Assembly: GCA_003559735.1 (NCBI GenBank)
Contig: PWKN01000084.1
Location: 1 to 59,201, forward strand
Direction of reading: 5' to 3'
Source of the DNA: Bacteroidales bacterium
GTDB lineage: Bacteria > Bacteroidota > Bacteroidia > Bacteroidales > UBA7960
Length of the DNA: 59,201 bases
The notes beneath the pieces were generated by a model. That model was not told the DNA's origin. It saw only the letters and a program-made list of their open reading frames with translations, and searched no databases. This document shows, piece by piece, positions 21,264 through 31,300 of the stretch (position 1 is the stretch's first letter; each line of letters begins with the position of its first letter). The position numbers and the translations under genes were made by a program.

Positions 21264-24233
21264 TCAGTCGAACAACGAAGTCATCTCCCCGGCACTTAGT
21301 CCCGGTACGAACTGCTCTGCCTGCACCAGGGAGCCAGCAATGCGCTGTTTTTTCTCCTGCAGCCTGGTGATCTTTTCCTCCACCGTGTCTCTGCTCAAAA
21401 ACCGGTACACAAAAACGTTCTTTTCCTGTCCGATCCGGTGTGCCCTGTCCACCGCCTGCATCTCAGCTGCGGGATTCCACCATGGGTCGATCAGGAACAC
21501 ATAACCAGCAGCAGTAAGGTTCAGTCCGACACCCCCCGCCTTTAATGAAATCAGGAATACAGGCACCTCTTCTTTTTCAAAGGTCCTGATCACCTCTTCC
21601 CGCTTCCTTGTAGAACCGGTAAGTTTGACATACCGAATGTCCGACTGTCTGCACCATAGTTCAAGCAGCTCCAGATGGGTTACAAAAGAAGAAAACACAA
21701 GCACCTTATGGTTTTCAGCCACTACTGTGGACAGCCTGTCGGTGATCGCCTCAAACTTCCCGCTGTCGCCGTCATAATTGTTGTCGGCCAGACGGGGATG
21801 GTTGGCAATCTGGCGCAACTTCATCAGCGCCTTCAGCAGCATCATCTGTTGCCGGGATTTTGCCTGTTTATCATGTATGGCTTCCATCACAAAATTCCTC
21901 AACCGCGATTTTTCTCGCTCATACATGCTTGCCTGCACGTCAGTCATATCACAAAAGATCCTGGTCTCCGTAACAGGAGGAAGCTCAGGAGCCACCTGGT
22001 CTTTTGTGCGGCGCATTATATACGGACGGATGATTTTGTATAACTGCTCAGCCTCAGGTGCTTCCGGGTCCTTTTCAACAGGCATGCTGTAGTGTTGCTG
22101 AAAAGACCTCAATCCGCCAAGCAACCCCGGATTGGCAAAATGCATCTGTGACCAGATATCTGCAAGGTTGTTTTCAATGGGCGTGCCGGTAAGGGTCAAA
22201 TGATGATACCCCTTCAGGGCAAAGGCAGCCCTGGCGCTTTTTGAGTGTGGATTTTTGATATGCTGACTCTCGTCAAGAATGATATAACCGAATGTTATTT
22301 CTTTCAGGATGTCAACATCGTTTCGCAAGGTACCGTATGTTGTGAGTATAACATGGCATGCATCCAGTTGATCCGGCGTAAGCTTACGCGCAGAACCGGT
22401 ATAGATGATCCGTTTCAGCCACGGCGAAAACCGGTTGATCTCATTCTCCCAGTTATGAACAATGGAAGCAGGCATTACAATCAGTGCAGGGGGCTTTCCC
22501 TTTTCTTCCTGCCGGTACTGATCAGGCTCTTCAATGATGCCGGGATGATCATTGGCTTCTTCCCCGAAAAGGCTTAACTGCACTCCACTAACGGCAGCAT
22601 CACCTGCAGTCTTTCTTTTCATATCGTCACCTGCATCGGCAGACATATAATAGGAAGAGAGCAAGGCAATCACCTGCAGGGTTTTTCCCAGCCCCATGTC
22701 ATCGGCCAGGATTCCACCCAGATGCTCCTTTGCCAATTTTTTCATCCAGCAAACCCCCGACACCTGATATGGCCGCAATGCAACATCCTGCAGCCTGGGT
22801 GCCGCAAAGGATGTCTCAGCTTCCAGTGTATCGGAAAGATCTTTGGCCTCTGGCAGGTCAAAGTGATCAAGCAATCCATAATGGTGTCTCTCCAAACGAA
22901 ACTGACCCTCTTTTGTCTGTGCATGAACCATTAATCCCTTATACCGCTCAAACCATTCTTCAGGAATGAGCAGTTGCTCCCCCGTCGGCAACATATAAAC
23001 CTGACGGCGATGCAGTATGTGCTCTTTCAGATCCATAAAAGGGATTTCCGTGTCGCCCACCCTGATCAGTATGTGCAGATCAAACCAATCAGTATAGTGG
23101 TAGTTTCGCAAAACAATTTCCGGCCTGGTCAATACGAAACGGTTGCCATCTTCCTGCTGTTCGATCACAAAGCCGGATCGCTCCAGGAAGGTTTTGTTAT
23201 CCAGAATAAAGGAAACCACTGCCTCCTGTGATCTCTGATCGTTTTTCAACCGGTAAAAAGCCCCGTGTTTTTCAAGTGGCAGCGCCAACAGCTTTGCGGT
23301 CATTTGTTTCTCTTTCTCCAGGTCGCGATGAAACCGCCTAAAAGTGAAGTCCGTTTCATCGCTTTCAAGGGCAGTGAACGTTGTTTGCGTATTGTTGGCC
23401 AGTACCCGGCGGTCACCGTAATCAAAACACAGCATGAAACCATAACAGCCCTGCCAGTCCATCTCCACCAGCAACTTTGCCGCAGGATCCAATGTAAGGT
23501 CAATCATCTCAAACCCGTCAGCCTTGATGTCAACCCGGTTGGCAACCTTACGGATAAAACCATTGAAGTATTGTTTTTCAATATGTTTTGGAATATGGAT
23601 CTCTCTCTTCAGGAGAAATGGTTTCAACAGCTTGCCACTGATATTGGGATCAAAACGCATCAGCCGGTTGTCGTGCACCAGGTGGCATGCTTCCACTGTC
23701 AGTATCAGTGTACCGGGCAAATGCAGATCGATCTCCTCATTTTCGCACAATACCTCAAGGGTATACAAGGTACCATCCTCTTTCCGGTCAAAATGCAGAA
23801 TGAGCTCCGGCTTTCCCTGCAGAATACTTATCTTGTTTTCGGGGTAGAGGTTGGGCCACGCCGGACGACCATCAAAAATTTCTATGTCGTGTTCGCGCAT
23901 GACCTGTATCATCCGGTCGGTTTGTTTCCAAACATAAGGCATGAGCACATGATCGATCAGGTTTTTTTCCGCTGTCTTGAAAAATGTTTCCGTACTGACC
24001 TTCTTTTTTGAAAAACGGACGGCAAGCTGACCCGGATCGATGTTGGTGCTGAGGTCAAACAACTCCCTGAAACAAGATTCATCGTCATCAAATTTGTCCG
24101 CCCGCTGCGCCGACAGCAATCCGGCCACGGTAAGAAATCCCGGATTATCCTTCCGGCAAACACATGGCACAAGCACACAACCCAGATGGGGAGACTCTTT
24201 TATTACACCAGCGATCACTACATTTTTTCCCAT
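21264..24233 (-). CDS. SNF2-family DEAD/DEAH-like ATPase/helicase
   Basis: A ~989-residue SNF2/Rad54-type ATP-dependent DNA translocase. The N-terminal ~480 residues resemble the bacterial SNF2 helicase-associated region. The ATPase core begins with Q-like RPYQVSG and Walker A DDMGLGKT (~residue 519), then DESQHIKN (motif II) and the C-terminal helicase lobe ending in VDRAHRIGQ (motif VI). The track start at 24248 is TTG; the ATG at 24233 is preferred because a good promoter element ends 13 nt upstream of it and overlaps the TTG start. The DNA or RNA polymerase partner is not identifiable. Monocistronic. Confidence 0.94.
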   Translation of the reverse strand: MGKNVVIAGVIKESPHLGCVLVPCVCRKDNPGFLTVAGLLSAQRADKFDDDESCFRELFDLSTNIDPGQLAVRFSKKKVSTETFFKTAEKNLIDHVLMPYVWKQTDRMIQVMREHDIEIFDGRPAWPNLYPENKISILQGKPELILHFDRKEDGTLYTLEVLCENEEIDLHLPGTLILTVEACHLVHDNRLMRFDPNISGKLLKPFLLKREIHIPKHIEKQYFNGFIRKVANRVDIKADGFEMIDLTLDPAAKLLVEMDWQGCYGFMLCFDYGDRRVLANNTQTTFTALESDETDFTFRRFHRDLEKEKQMTAKLLALPLEKHGAFYRLKNDQRSQEAVVSFILDNKTFLERSGFVIEQQEDGNRFVLTRPEIVLRNYHYTDWFDLHILIRVGDTEIPFMDLKEHILHRRQVYMLPTGEQLLIPEEWFERYKGLMVHAQTKEGQFRLERHHYGLLDHFDLPEAKDLSDTLEAETSFAAPRLQDVALRPYQVSGVCWMKKLAKEHLGGILADDMGLGKTLQVIALLSSYYMSADAGDDMKRKTAGDAAVSGVQLSLFGEEANDHPGIIEEPDQYRQEEKGKPPALIVMPASIVHNWENEINRFSPWLKRIIYTGSARKLTPDQLDACHVILTTYGTLRNDVDILKEITFGYIILDESQHIKNPHSKSARAAFALKGYHHLTLTGTPIENNLADIWSQMHFANPGLLGGLRSFQQHYSMPVEKDPEAPEAEQLYKIIRPYIMRRTKDQVAPELPPVTETRIFCDMTDVQASMYEREKSRLRNFVMEAIHDKQAKSRQQMMLLKALMKLRQIANHPRLADNNYDGDSGKFEAITDRLSTVVAENHKVLVFSSFVTHLELLELWCRQSDIRYVKLTGSTRKREEVIRTFEKEEVPVFLISLKAGGVGLNLTAAGYVFLIDPWWNPAAEMQAVDRAHRIGQEKNVFVYRFLSRDTVEEKITRLQEKKQRIAGSLVQAEQFVPGLSAGEMTSLFD

Positions 24234-24245
24234 AACAGCAAACGA

Positions 24246-24275
24246 CAAAATTACGCTTTTTCAATGGCCGGCAAA
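24246..24275 (-). promoter_or_regulatory. Promoter of the SNF2 gene
   Basis: On the minus strand TTTG (24272-24275), an 18-nt spacer and TAATTTTG (24246-24253) match the Bacteroidota consensus TTTG-N19-TAnnTTTG within one base of spacing. The predicted start of transcription falls only a few bases before the ATG at 24233, so the leader would be very short, and the TTG start at 24248 could not be on this transcript. Confidence 0.65.
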
Positions 24276-24370
24276 GGCAAAAGTCATTTCGGTCAGGGAA
24301 ACCAACAAAAATATGTCAAAGATTGCCGGAATTTACTTCGAAGAACATACTGGCTAATCCATTTTTTACC

Positions 24371-24378
24371 TAAATTTG
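24371..24378 (+). promoter_or_regulatory. -7 element for the TM2/DUF2752 pair
   Basis: TAAATTTG matches TAnnTTTG and lies 59 nt before the TM2 gene ATG. No convincing TTTG at -33 spacing. Confidence 0.45.
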
Positions 24379-24437
24379 ATCTGTGCGGACAAAGCACGCT
24401 GCTACCCATTATTCTTACACCAAAAATCAACAAAAAC

Positions 24438-24776
24438 ATGGAAGAGAACAAAGTGGAATTGTTTATCATGATCAAAGGCAAGTATTTCAGGAATTACCAG
24501 TTGCCGGAAATCAGGGATCGCATGAAAAAGGCCGACGCTTCAACACAGGCGGTTATTCAGACATTGGATTTCAAAGAGCCGACGATCATGCTGGTTGTAT
24601 CCATACTTGTTGGCCAGCTGGGTATTGACCGTTTTATGGTCGGTGATACCGGACTGGGTATTCTGAAGCTGATTACGTGCGGCGGACTGGGAATATGGAC
24701 GATTGTAGACTGGTTTTTGATCATGGGGATAACAAAAGACAAAAACATGGAGAAACTTCAACCATTCCTCTACTGA
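24438..24776 (+). CDS. TM2-domain membrane protein
   Basis: The track ORF runs from 24186, but the first 84 residues are translation of the intergenic region; the ATG at 24438 (MEENKVELF) follows a candidate promoter and gives a 112-residue protein. After an N-terminal hydrophilic segment, two membrane helices (MLVVSILVGQLGIDRF and LGILKLITCGGLGIWTIVDWFLI) with the GxxGxDRF and DWF motifs form a TM2 domain. Function of prokaryotic TM2 proteins is unknown. Its stop overlaps the start of the DUF2752 gene (TGATG), indicating translational coupling. Confidence 0.9.
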   Translation: MEENKVELFIMIKGKYFRNYQLPEIRDRMKKADASTQAVIQTLDFKEPTIMLVVSILVGQLGIDRFMVGDTGLGILKLITCGGLGIWTIVDWFLIMGITKDKNMEKLQPFLY

Positions 24777-25201
24777 TGACAACCAGCAGGAACACATTGT
24801 ACGTGACGGCAACCATACTCTGCCTGTCGGGATACCTGTATTTACTGGTGATCTATGTTCTTCACCAGGTTTATGGTATTGATGCCTTTGGTGTGTGCAT
24901 GATGAAAGGACTCACAACCATCCCTTGTCCCTCCTGCGGATCGACCGGTGCCATTTTTTCCCTGTTAAAGGGTGATGTGCAAGGCGCCCTTACCCACAAT
25001 CCGATCGGACTGTTTCTCGCGGTCATCATGTTCATAACCCCGGTTTGGATTACCCGGGATGTATTGTTCAAAAAAGAAACGTTCTGGAGGTTTTACCAGG
25101 AAGTGCAGACATTGTTCAGAAAAAAAACAATCGTTGCGGCTTTTGTTCTTTTGGTTTTGGCAAACTGGGCATGGAATATTTCAAAGACGTTTCCCCTTTA
25201 A
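24776..25201 (+). CDS. DUF2752 membrane protein (first copy)
   Basis: A 141-residue integral membrane protein. The ATG at 24776 overlaps the TM2 stop codon (TGATG), so the 174-residue track ORF start inside the TM2 gene is not used. Three hydrophobic segments surround the DUF2752 signature: CPSCGSTGAIF near residue 47 plus HNPIG downstream, the Cys-pair motif characteristic of the family. Biochemical role unknown; the paired cysteines could bind metal or be redox-active. The next two plus-strand genes include a second DUF2752 copy. Confidence 0.88.
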   Translation: MTTSRNTLYVTATILCLSGYLYLLVIYVLHQVYGIDAFGVCMMKGLTTIPCPSCGSTGAIFSLLKGDVQGALTHNPIGLFLAVIMFITPVWITRDVLFKKETFWRFYQEVQTLFRKKTIVAAFVLLVLANWAWNISKTFPL

Positions 25202-25304
25202 CCTGCCTTGTTCTTAACGCAGAATGACAATGGTTCGCATTGCCAGATTGGTTCACTGCAAGGAAGAGGCTGTTTTGTGGCGGGACAAATAATTCATCTT
25301 TCTG

Positions 25305-25335
25305 TTTGAAAAGTGGAATATCTCATGTAACTTTG
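25305..25335 (+). promoter_or_regulatory. Consensus promoter of the DUF4190-like/DUF2752 pair
   Basis: TTTG (25305-25308), exactly 19 nt, then TAACTTTG (25328-25335): a perfect match to the Bacteroidota TTTG-N19-TAnnTTTG promoter, 42 nt upstream of the ATG at 25377. Confidence 0.8.
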
Positions 25336-25376
25336 ATTGGAACTTAATGCTGAATAATCACAAAAAAAACAAGTGT

Positions 25377-26120
25377 ATGGAAGAAAATGAAAAAAACCAG
25401 GAACAACAACAAACACCGCCTGCCGGTCAGGTTCCTGTCTCCCCGAAAACCACAGCCGGACAAGGTTTTGGAATTGCGGGGATGGTAGTTGGCGCCATCG
25501 CGCTCATCGTTGCATTCATTCCCTGTGTTGGTGTAATTGCCATTGCACCGGGTGCCATCGCGGTAATTTTATCGGTTATCGGATTGATACAGGCCAACCA
25601 GAACAATGGTGCAAAAGGACTGATCATCGCCGCCCTCGTTATCTCTATCCTGGCAACCACCATTGCAGCCATCTGGGGTATTGTCATCGGTGGTGTAAGC
25701 CGCGACAAGGACATATGGCGCGACAGGGTGGAACAGGTGATTGAAAGTGCTGGTGAGGAATCGTTTCGTGAATTGGGGACATCGATCCAGGCCCTGGGGA
25801 AAGAGCTTGAAAAGACATTTGGTGATATGGAAAAATTTGATCCTGAATTGTATGACTTTGGAGATGAAATTACCGATGAGGAGTTTGATAAGGTGATGGA
25901 GGAGTACGAAAAAGTGGTCAGAGAGCTCGCAAAGCTTGTCCAGGAGGTTGAAAAGGGAGAACTGGCCGCACTGGTCACCTATTCAACCGTATCGATACGT
26001 GCAGCTTCTCTTGCAGCCACCCTGGTCAGAATTGGTCCGAAACTTACCGATGAACAAAAGCAGCGATTTGAAGAGGTGACTGCAAAATATGAGAAAGTAC
26101 TGGAGGAAATTGAAGAGTAG
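25377..26120 (+). CDS. DUF4190-like membrane protein with C-terminal helical domain
   Basis: Start set at the ATG at 25377 (MEENEKNQ), the tenth codon after the track start, which fits the promoter at 25305-25335. A Gln/Pro-rich cytoplasmic N-terminus is followed by two long hydrophobic segments with GIAGMVVGAIALIVAFIPCVG and GLIIAALVISILATTIAAIWG, the DUF4190 pattern. A ~140-residue acidic coiled, soluble domain completes the protein. No catalytic motif. It overlaps the second DUF2752 gene by 32 nt, which suggests coupled translation. Function unknown. Confidence 0.85.
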   Translation: MEENEKNQEQQQTPPAGQVPVSPKTTAGQGFGIAGMVVGAIALIVAFIPCVGVIAIAPGAIAVILSVIGLIQANQNNGAKGLIIAALVISILATTIAAIWGIVIGGVSRDKDIWRDRVEQVIESAGEESFRELGTSIQALGKELEKTFGDMEKFDPELYDFGDEITDEEFDKVMEEYEKVVRELAKLVQEVEKGELAALVTYSTVSIRAASLAATLVRIGPKLTDEQKQRFEEVTAKYEKVLEEIEE

Positions 26121-26508
26121 GGACAGATCAGCACATCCGTACCTGATCATCAACCTGTTGTTTGGCGCGTTCATCCTGCTTGTATTCCTCTACGCATGGG
26201 TCTTTCCCCCTGAACCCGGGAGCCACCCGTTGCCATGCATATACACATTGGCCACAGGTGAGCCTTGTGCTTCCTGTGGCCTGTCAAGGGCATTATCACA
26301 CATCGTAAGAGGGGATTTTTCACAGGCTGTGATAACAAACACTCACAGCATGCGGATATTTTTGTTTTTCGTTGTCCAACTCTTTATGCGAACAGCAGTC
26401 TCTGTGATCTGCATCAAAAACATTCTCAGCATCCAGAAGCTGGCAACAGCTGATGCTGTTTTTTCTGCCGCCTTATTCCTGTATTCGTTCGCTCCGTTTC
26501 TGTTGTGA
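26089..26508 (+). CDS. DUF2752 membrane protein (second copy)
   Basis: A 139-residue paralogue of the DUF2752 protein at 24776. The family motif reads CASCGLSRAL here (compare CPSCGSTGAI in the first copy), followed by HSMRIFLFF. Three to four hydrophobic segments. Its ATG lies inside the 3' end of the DUF4190-like gene (32-nt overlap). Two diverged copies with different partners (TM2 in the first operon, DUF4190-like in the second) point to parallel small membrane complexes, which is inference. Confidence 0.88.
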   Translation: MRKYWRKLKSRDRSAHPYLIINLLFGAFILLVFLYAWVFPPEPGSHPLPCIYTLATGEPCASCGLSRALSHIVRGDFSQAVITNTHSMRIFLFFVVQLFMRTAVSVICIKNILSIQKLATADAVFSAALFLYSFAPFLL

Positions 26509-26574
26509 GTAATTATCAAACCAGAACAACCCATACCCGGATATGTCGTGCATGAATAAGCAGGTTGGCAAAGG

Positions 26575-28101
26575 TTAGTAAGCGGGACAATCAACTCTTC
26601 GGGGCGGGAACAAACAATTCCCCTTGAATAGTCCGGCCTGCAGACTCATATAAAAATCCATGCCGGAAAAAGCACCCGCATTGACCAGTCCGCCAAGGTT
26701 GTCTGTCCCCAAAGTAAGACTGCCGATCCTCACCGCTAATCCGGCCTGTGGTTTCGAATAATTATATAATCCAAGGGGAATGCTGAATTCAAAGTCGCCG
26801 AATGTATACCGGGGGATAATTCCCAGGTAGGGCGGACGTGCGATCGTGTTGTTAAAAATACCGATGGACTGAAACCCAATGGCATGGAAAAACAGGTTAT
26901 CATTCACCCTGTAATCGAACTGCACGCTTACTGAAGCAGGCAGTCCGATATCAAAATGCTGGTCGCTCAGAACAACCCCTCCGGCAGGGTCGAAATATTC
27001 ACGTATCTCATTGACCATTTTGTCAATGTTCTCCCTCGCATCCTTATCGAAAGAACGACCGTGTTTGTTATGAACATCATTGAAGTCAACCTGCCGGAGG
27101 TTTTCATTGAAACTGATCCGGCCGGCGTCAATGAGTGATACGCCAATTCGGTAGCGATAAGGGACATACTCGTTGTTGCAAGGCCTGTTTTGCTGTCCGA
27201 AACGGGTGTTGCGAACAATCCGGCGGATCCGGCGGTGTCCGGGATCATGCAACGGCTTGCTGTACAAAAGGCCAGCATCAAAAGAGAACCCTCTGCCCAC
27301 GAACAGTCCATTCGGAAAAAACGTTGAATTGTCTTGATAATCAACAGGAAGAGAAAAGTTGGCCTGGGCTGTCATTGCATGCACCAGAAATCCGTCGTTA
27401 TCATTGTCTTCATATTCAAGATGATCGTTTTGAAACAGGAATGCATGTGTGCCACGGTTTACTTTCACACTGACACCCAGTGCAAGCTGGTGATGTGCCA
27501 GATCGCTCAGCAGGGTGGCATATGATACATTCCATTCCATCCAGCTCACCGATCCAAGTGAAAATTGCTCTTCATGAGCATAGCGGATATCCTGCTGTGG
27601 CAATTTGCCATAAATGACTGCATGGGATGAATGGCCGGGCAGTTTGTCAAACGATACCGCACCCCGCCATGTTTGTCCCACGGCAACAGCATGTGACCCA
27701 AACGAAAACATCACCGAAGGTAACGCAAGCCGGAAATGCATGTATGCATCCAGGGGGCCACTTGCGTTGGTCTTTTCAAGGAAAGACCCAGGTTCATCCG
27801 GATCCGCATTGGAAAGCATACCCCCGAAGTCGCGCAAAAACAGATTGCCCCTGAAATGGTCGCGGGGAATTTGAACCACATTGTTCTGAATAAAGAACTG
27901 ACCGCTTATCAGTCTGACCTCAAGATATTTTTCAGACAATACCATTGCCGCAGGATTGACAGCAGCCTTGCTGGTCCCCGAAAAGTCGCTCACCACCAGA
28001 CCGGCCATATTTTGCCCGGAAGCCATAAAGGGCAGAGCGAGTAAAACCCACCAAACAACCGGAAAAAAAAATTTCTGTATTCTCCAATACATATAACCCA
28101 T
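26575..28101 (-). CDS. DUF5723-like predicted outer-membrane beta-barrel protein
   Basis: A ~508-residue exported protein (signal with VVWWVLLALPFMASGQ, then mature residues). Start is the ATG at 28101 or 28092; the track start at 28104 is a TTG. The mature part is rich in alternating-hydrophobic strands and has the GTSKAAVNPAAM segment seen in DUF5723 outer-membrane proteins near the N-terminus. No enzymatic motif. Function unknown; possibly a barrel that fits with the downstream TonB receptor region, but the two are separated by ~250 nt and a strong terminator. Confidence 0.7.
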   Translation of the reverse strand: MGYMYWRIQKFFFPVVWWVLLALPFMASGQNMAGLVVSDFSGTSKAAVNPAAMVLSEKYLEVRLISGQFFIQNNVVQIPRDHFRGNLFLRDFGGMLSNADPDEPGSFLEKTNASGPLDAYMHFRLALPSVMFSFGSHAVAVGQTWRGAVSFDKLPGHSSHAVIYGKLPQQDIRYAHEEQFSLGSVSWMEWNVSYATLLSDLAHHQLALGVSVKVNRGTHAFLFQNDHLEYEDNDNDGFLVHAMTAQANFSLPVDYQDNSTFFPNGLFVGRGFSFDAGLLYSKPLHDPGHRRIRRIVRNTRFGQQNRPCNNEYVPYRYRIGVSLIDAGRISFNENLRQVDFNDVHNKHGRSFDKDARENIDKMVNEIREYFDPAGGVVLSDQHFDIGLPASVSVQFDYRVNDNLFFHAIGFQSIGIFNNTIARPPYLGIIPRYTFGDFEFSIPLGLYNYSKPQAGLAVRIGSLTLGTDNLGGLVNAGAFSGMDFYMSLQAGLFKGNCLFPPRRVDCPAY

Positions 28102-28295
28102 CAAAACCCCTTAACCCCTTGTCTGGTGTTGTTGCAAACAAGAGAATGTCACCATTTACACCAGTAAAACGGTACAAGTGCGCATAAAATATGTGCCGGA
28201 CAAAATTAACCGAATTATTCTGATTGGCGCAATGCATCAACAACCATGGCAACCCCTGTTTGGCGACATGCTGTTTTTGGGTTATACCCGGCACA

Positions 28296-28334
28296 CTATA
28301 AAAAAACCGTTCCCCTCTGAGAGTGGAACGGTTT
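28296..28334 (-). terminator. Intrinsic terminator of the TonB-dependent receptor gene
   Basis: On the minus strand AAACCGTTCC and GGAACGGTTT form a 10-bp stem closed by an 11-nt loop, running into TTTTTTT. It starts 24 nt after the receptor stop codon. Confidence 0.85.
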
Positions 28335-28357
28335 GTGTTCGTATTCCCATACTGCTA

Positions 28358-31300
28358 TCAGAAGATATACCGAATACCGATCTGTGCCCTCCAGGTCTGG
28401 TCGATATTGATGATGGTACGGTATGTCTCAGATGGTAGTCCGTCTGTGCCCGCCACAGTATTTAACCTGTATTCCGGTTCATTTGTGGCTGCATTTCTTC
28501 CTGCATAATTCAGCAGTGCGCTTTGCCACACCATCTCTCCGACACCCCACTCGCTGTTGATCAGGTTGACCAGGTTAAGAATATCGGCAGTGATCTGTAT
28601 CCTGTGGTTTGACGGCAATCCGGGCAAGGCAATATCTTGTGCAACGCGCAGGTCGAACCGGTGCAACCACGGCAACAAAGCCCCATTCCGCTCGGCCACA
28701 CGTCCCCGGTTTGCCTTCAGGTAATCATCCTGTTCAATATATGCATCAAGAATATTCCACTGCTCCTGGGCACTAAACAAGACCTCTCCCTCATCACCGG
28801 TAATATCGAGCAGGTTGATCTCGCTTGCATTGTTGGGGATATACATCAGCCTCTGTGCCCTGTCGCCAAAGTTCCCCGAATATACATAACTGAACCTGCC
28901 TCTTTCACCACCGTTATAAAAGAGCGATATGGTTGTAGGGTATTTGTCGGTAATCCGACTGGTATTGTATGATACATAAGCAACAATACGATTGGGCTGG
29001 TCGAAGCGACTGTAACCCATTTCAGGATTGTTACGGTCTTCTGCAACCACAGCGGGCCATAATGAAGCCGCCTGTGACCCGCCAATCAGTCCGTAATCCC
29101 TGCTCATACCCCTTGTATAGGCTACGCTCATGTATATGCCATTGTCAAATTCCTTTTGCACCTGTGCGGTGATCGACCAGTAATACCCCTTGTTGGTATT
29201 GGTAAGCATCATTACCTCGTTAAAGTCAGGATTATCTCTATAGCTGGTAAAATACGGACGTTGGTCCACTCCGCTGAAGGTTCCTGCAGGCTGGTTCAGG
29301 TTAATATTTTGTGCCAGCGGACTGTTAAAGTCACTGGAATAGATTGCCTCAATGGTACCGGTAAAATCAAGGGGAAGGCGGTAGTCAGCGGCAATATTGG
29401 TACGCCATACTTGCGGGAACCTGAAATTGGGATCTGTTATGTTAATGTCCTCGGATACCTGTGCCTCCAGGTCATCCCCGCCGGGCTTGTATGCCGAAGG
29501 ATCAGCCTGGAACCCCTGCCATGAAGGTCTTCCAGCCACCCCCCATTGGTTTTCATGCCAGTACTCATTGCCATCAGCATCTTCACGCAAATCCCACCTG
29601 TCCCAGCCGGTCAACCCACGGGTCACCCCATTGGCTGAAACCTGGTTGGAAATCCATACAAACGGAATCCTTCCTGAGAAAAATCCGCTTCCGCCACGCA
29701 GGCGAAGGGTGTTGTCGCCATGCACATCATAATTGAACGACAGTCTGGGAGAGATCAGTGGCCGCACTTGGGGCAATACACTTACATCGGGTGCAATCCT
29801 TCTATCTGGATTACCGGGGTCGGTGAAATGTTGTGACGGATCCGAAAAGATGTCGTCATACCTCGGGTTATTGGGCAGATCTATGGGAAAAAACGGAAAG
29901 TCAACCCTTAGTCCGGCAGTCACCACCAGGTCAGGATTAACCTGGATCTTATCCTGGAGGTATACCCCAAATTGTCCGAATGCGGTTGCATCCATAGGCA
30001 GGTCTTGCGGCCCCTCATAGGAATAGCTGGTTGCAAATCCATCAGGAACGGCATCCTCTTTACGATCGATCACCACATCCAGAAAGTTTTGGTATGTATT
30101 GAACCTGTAAAAGGTATGTGCGTTGGGGTTGAATGCATTATCAAAGGTCATGTATTCAAAGTTCATACCGGCAGTAATGGTATGTCTTCCCATAAAGACC
30201 GAGAAGTTATTGGTAATATTGAAAATGTCGTTTGCCAGCAGGTTGCCCACTGTATACAATTCGTTGCCCAATGCAAAATAGTAAAGCGGGGTTCCCAGTT
30301 CGGCCGGATTCCCATTTTCATCAACATCTCCGGGTTTCGGACCGTTCCACTCCAGCACCTCTATGAAAGGGAAGGTCTCGCCTCCGGGCACACTGCGCTT
30401 CGGATCCTCAACAGAGGTAAATCCAATGTTGAGGTTGTTGGCAAACCGCGTCCCAAAAACCGAGTTAAGCTCAGCCACCAGTGAATTTACATTGTTATCG
30501 ACAGAATAATTGGCATTGCGGAATGTGAGGGCCTCTACACCTGTCCGGAAGGTGTTCCGGTAACGGGTAACATTCCGCACACTGTTCCCGTTAATGTTCA
30601 CATCCCTGAAAGCCTGGAAGTGATTGTAACGGATTGAGGCACGGTGGTTGGGATTGATATTATAGTCGAGCCGGAAATTCAGCCTCAGTCCTTCGTTGCC
30701 AAAGGAGTAATTCTCATAGGCACCTGTTTCGTAGCCATACAGGCTCATCATCTGTTCGCGAACGAAATCCATATCAGATGCCTGAACCCTTGAAACAGTA
30801 ACCCCGTCAGGCTCCAGACCCGGTCTTGCTGCCAGGCGATTGTCACCGGGCGCTGACCTGTCTTCCTTTTCCACACTAACAAAGAAAAAGAGCCGGTCGC
30901 GAATTACGGGTCCGCCTGCACTCGCTCCAAAGATCCTGGTGTATGCTTCATCCAGCGAAAAAATATTGTCACCGATTTTGTCACCTGTAAAATTTTCATC
31001 ACGATAGTACGTATAAACACTACCGCGAAAAAAGTTTGTGCCACTTTTTGTGATGGCATTCACATTGGCCCCTGTAAATCCTCCCTGGCGGACATCATAC
31101 GGTGCAATGCTGATCTGGATCTCTTCGATGGCCTCCATGCTGATCGGGTTGGTACCGGCAAACTGTCCGGATCCAAGGCCAAAGTTGTTGTTGTAAATGT
31201 TCCCATCGACAGTATAGTTGTTAAAACGGTTGTCACGTCCAGCAAAACTTGATCCGTTGCTCAGCGGACTCAACCTGGTGTAATCTTCAATGGTTCTTGA

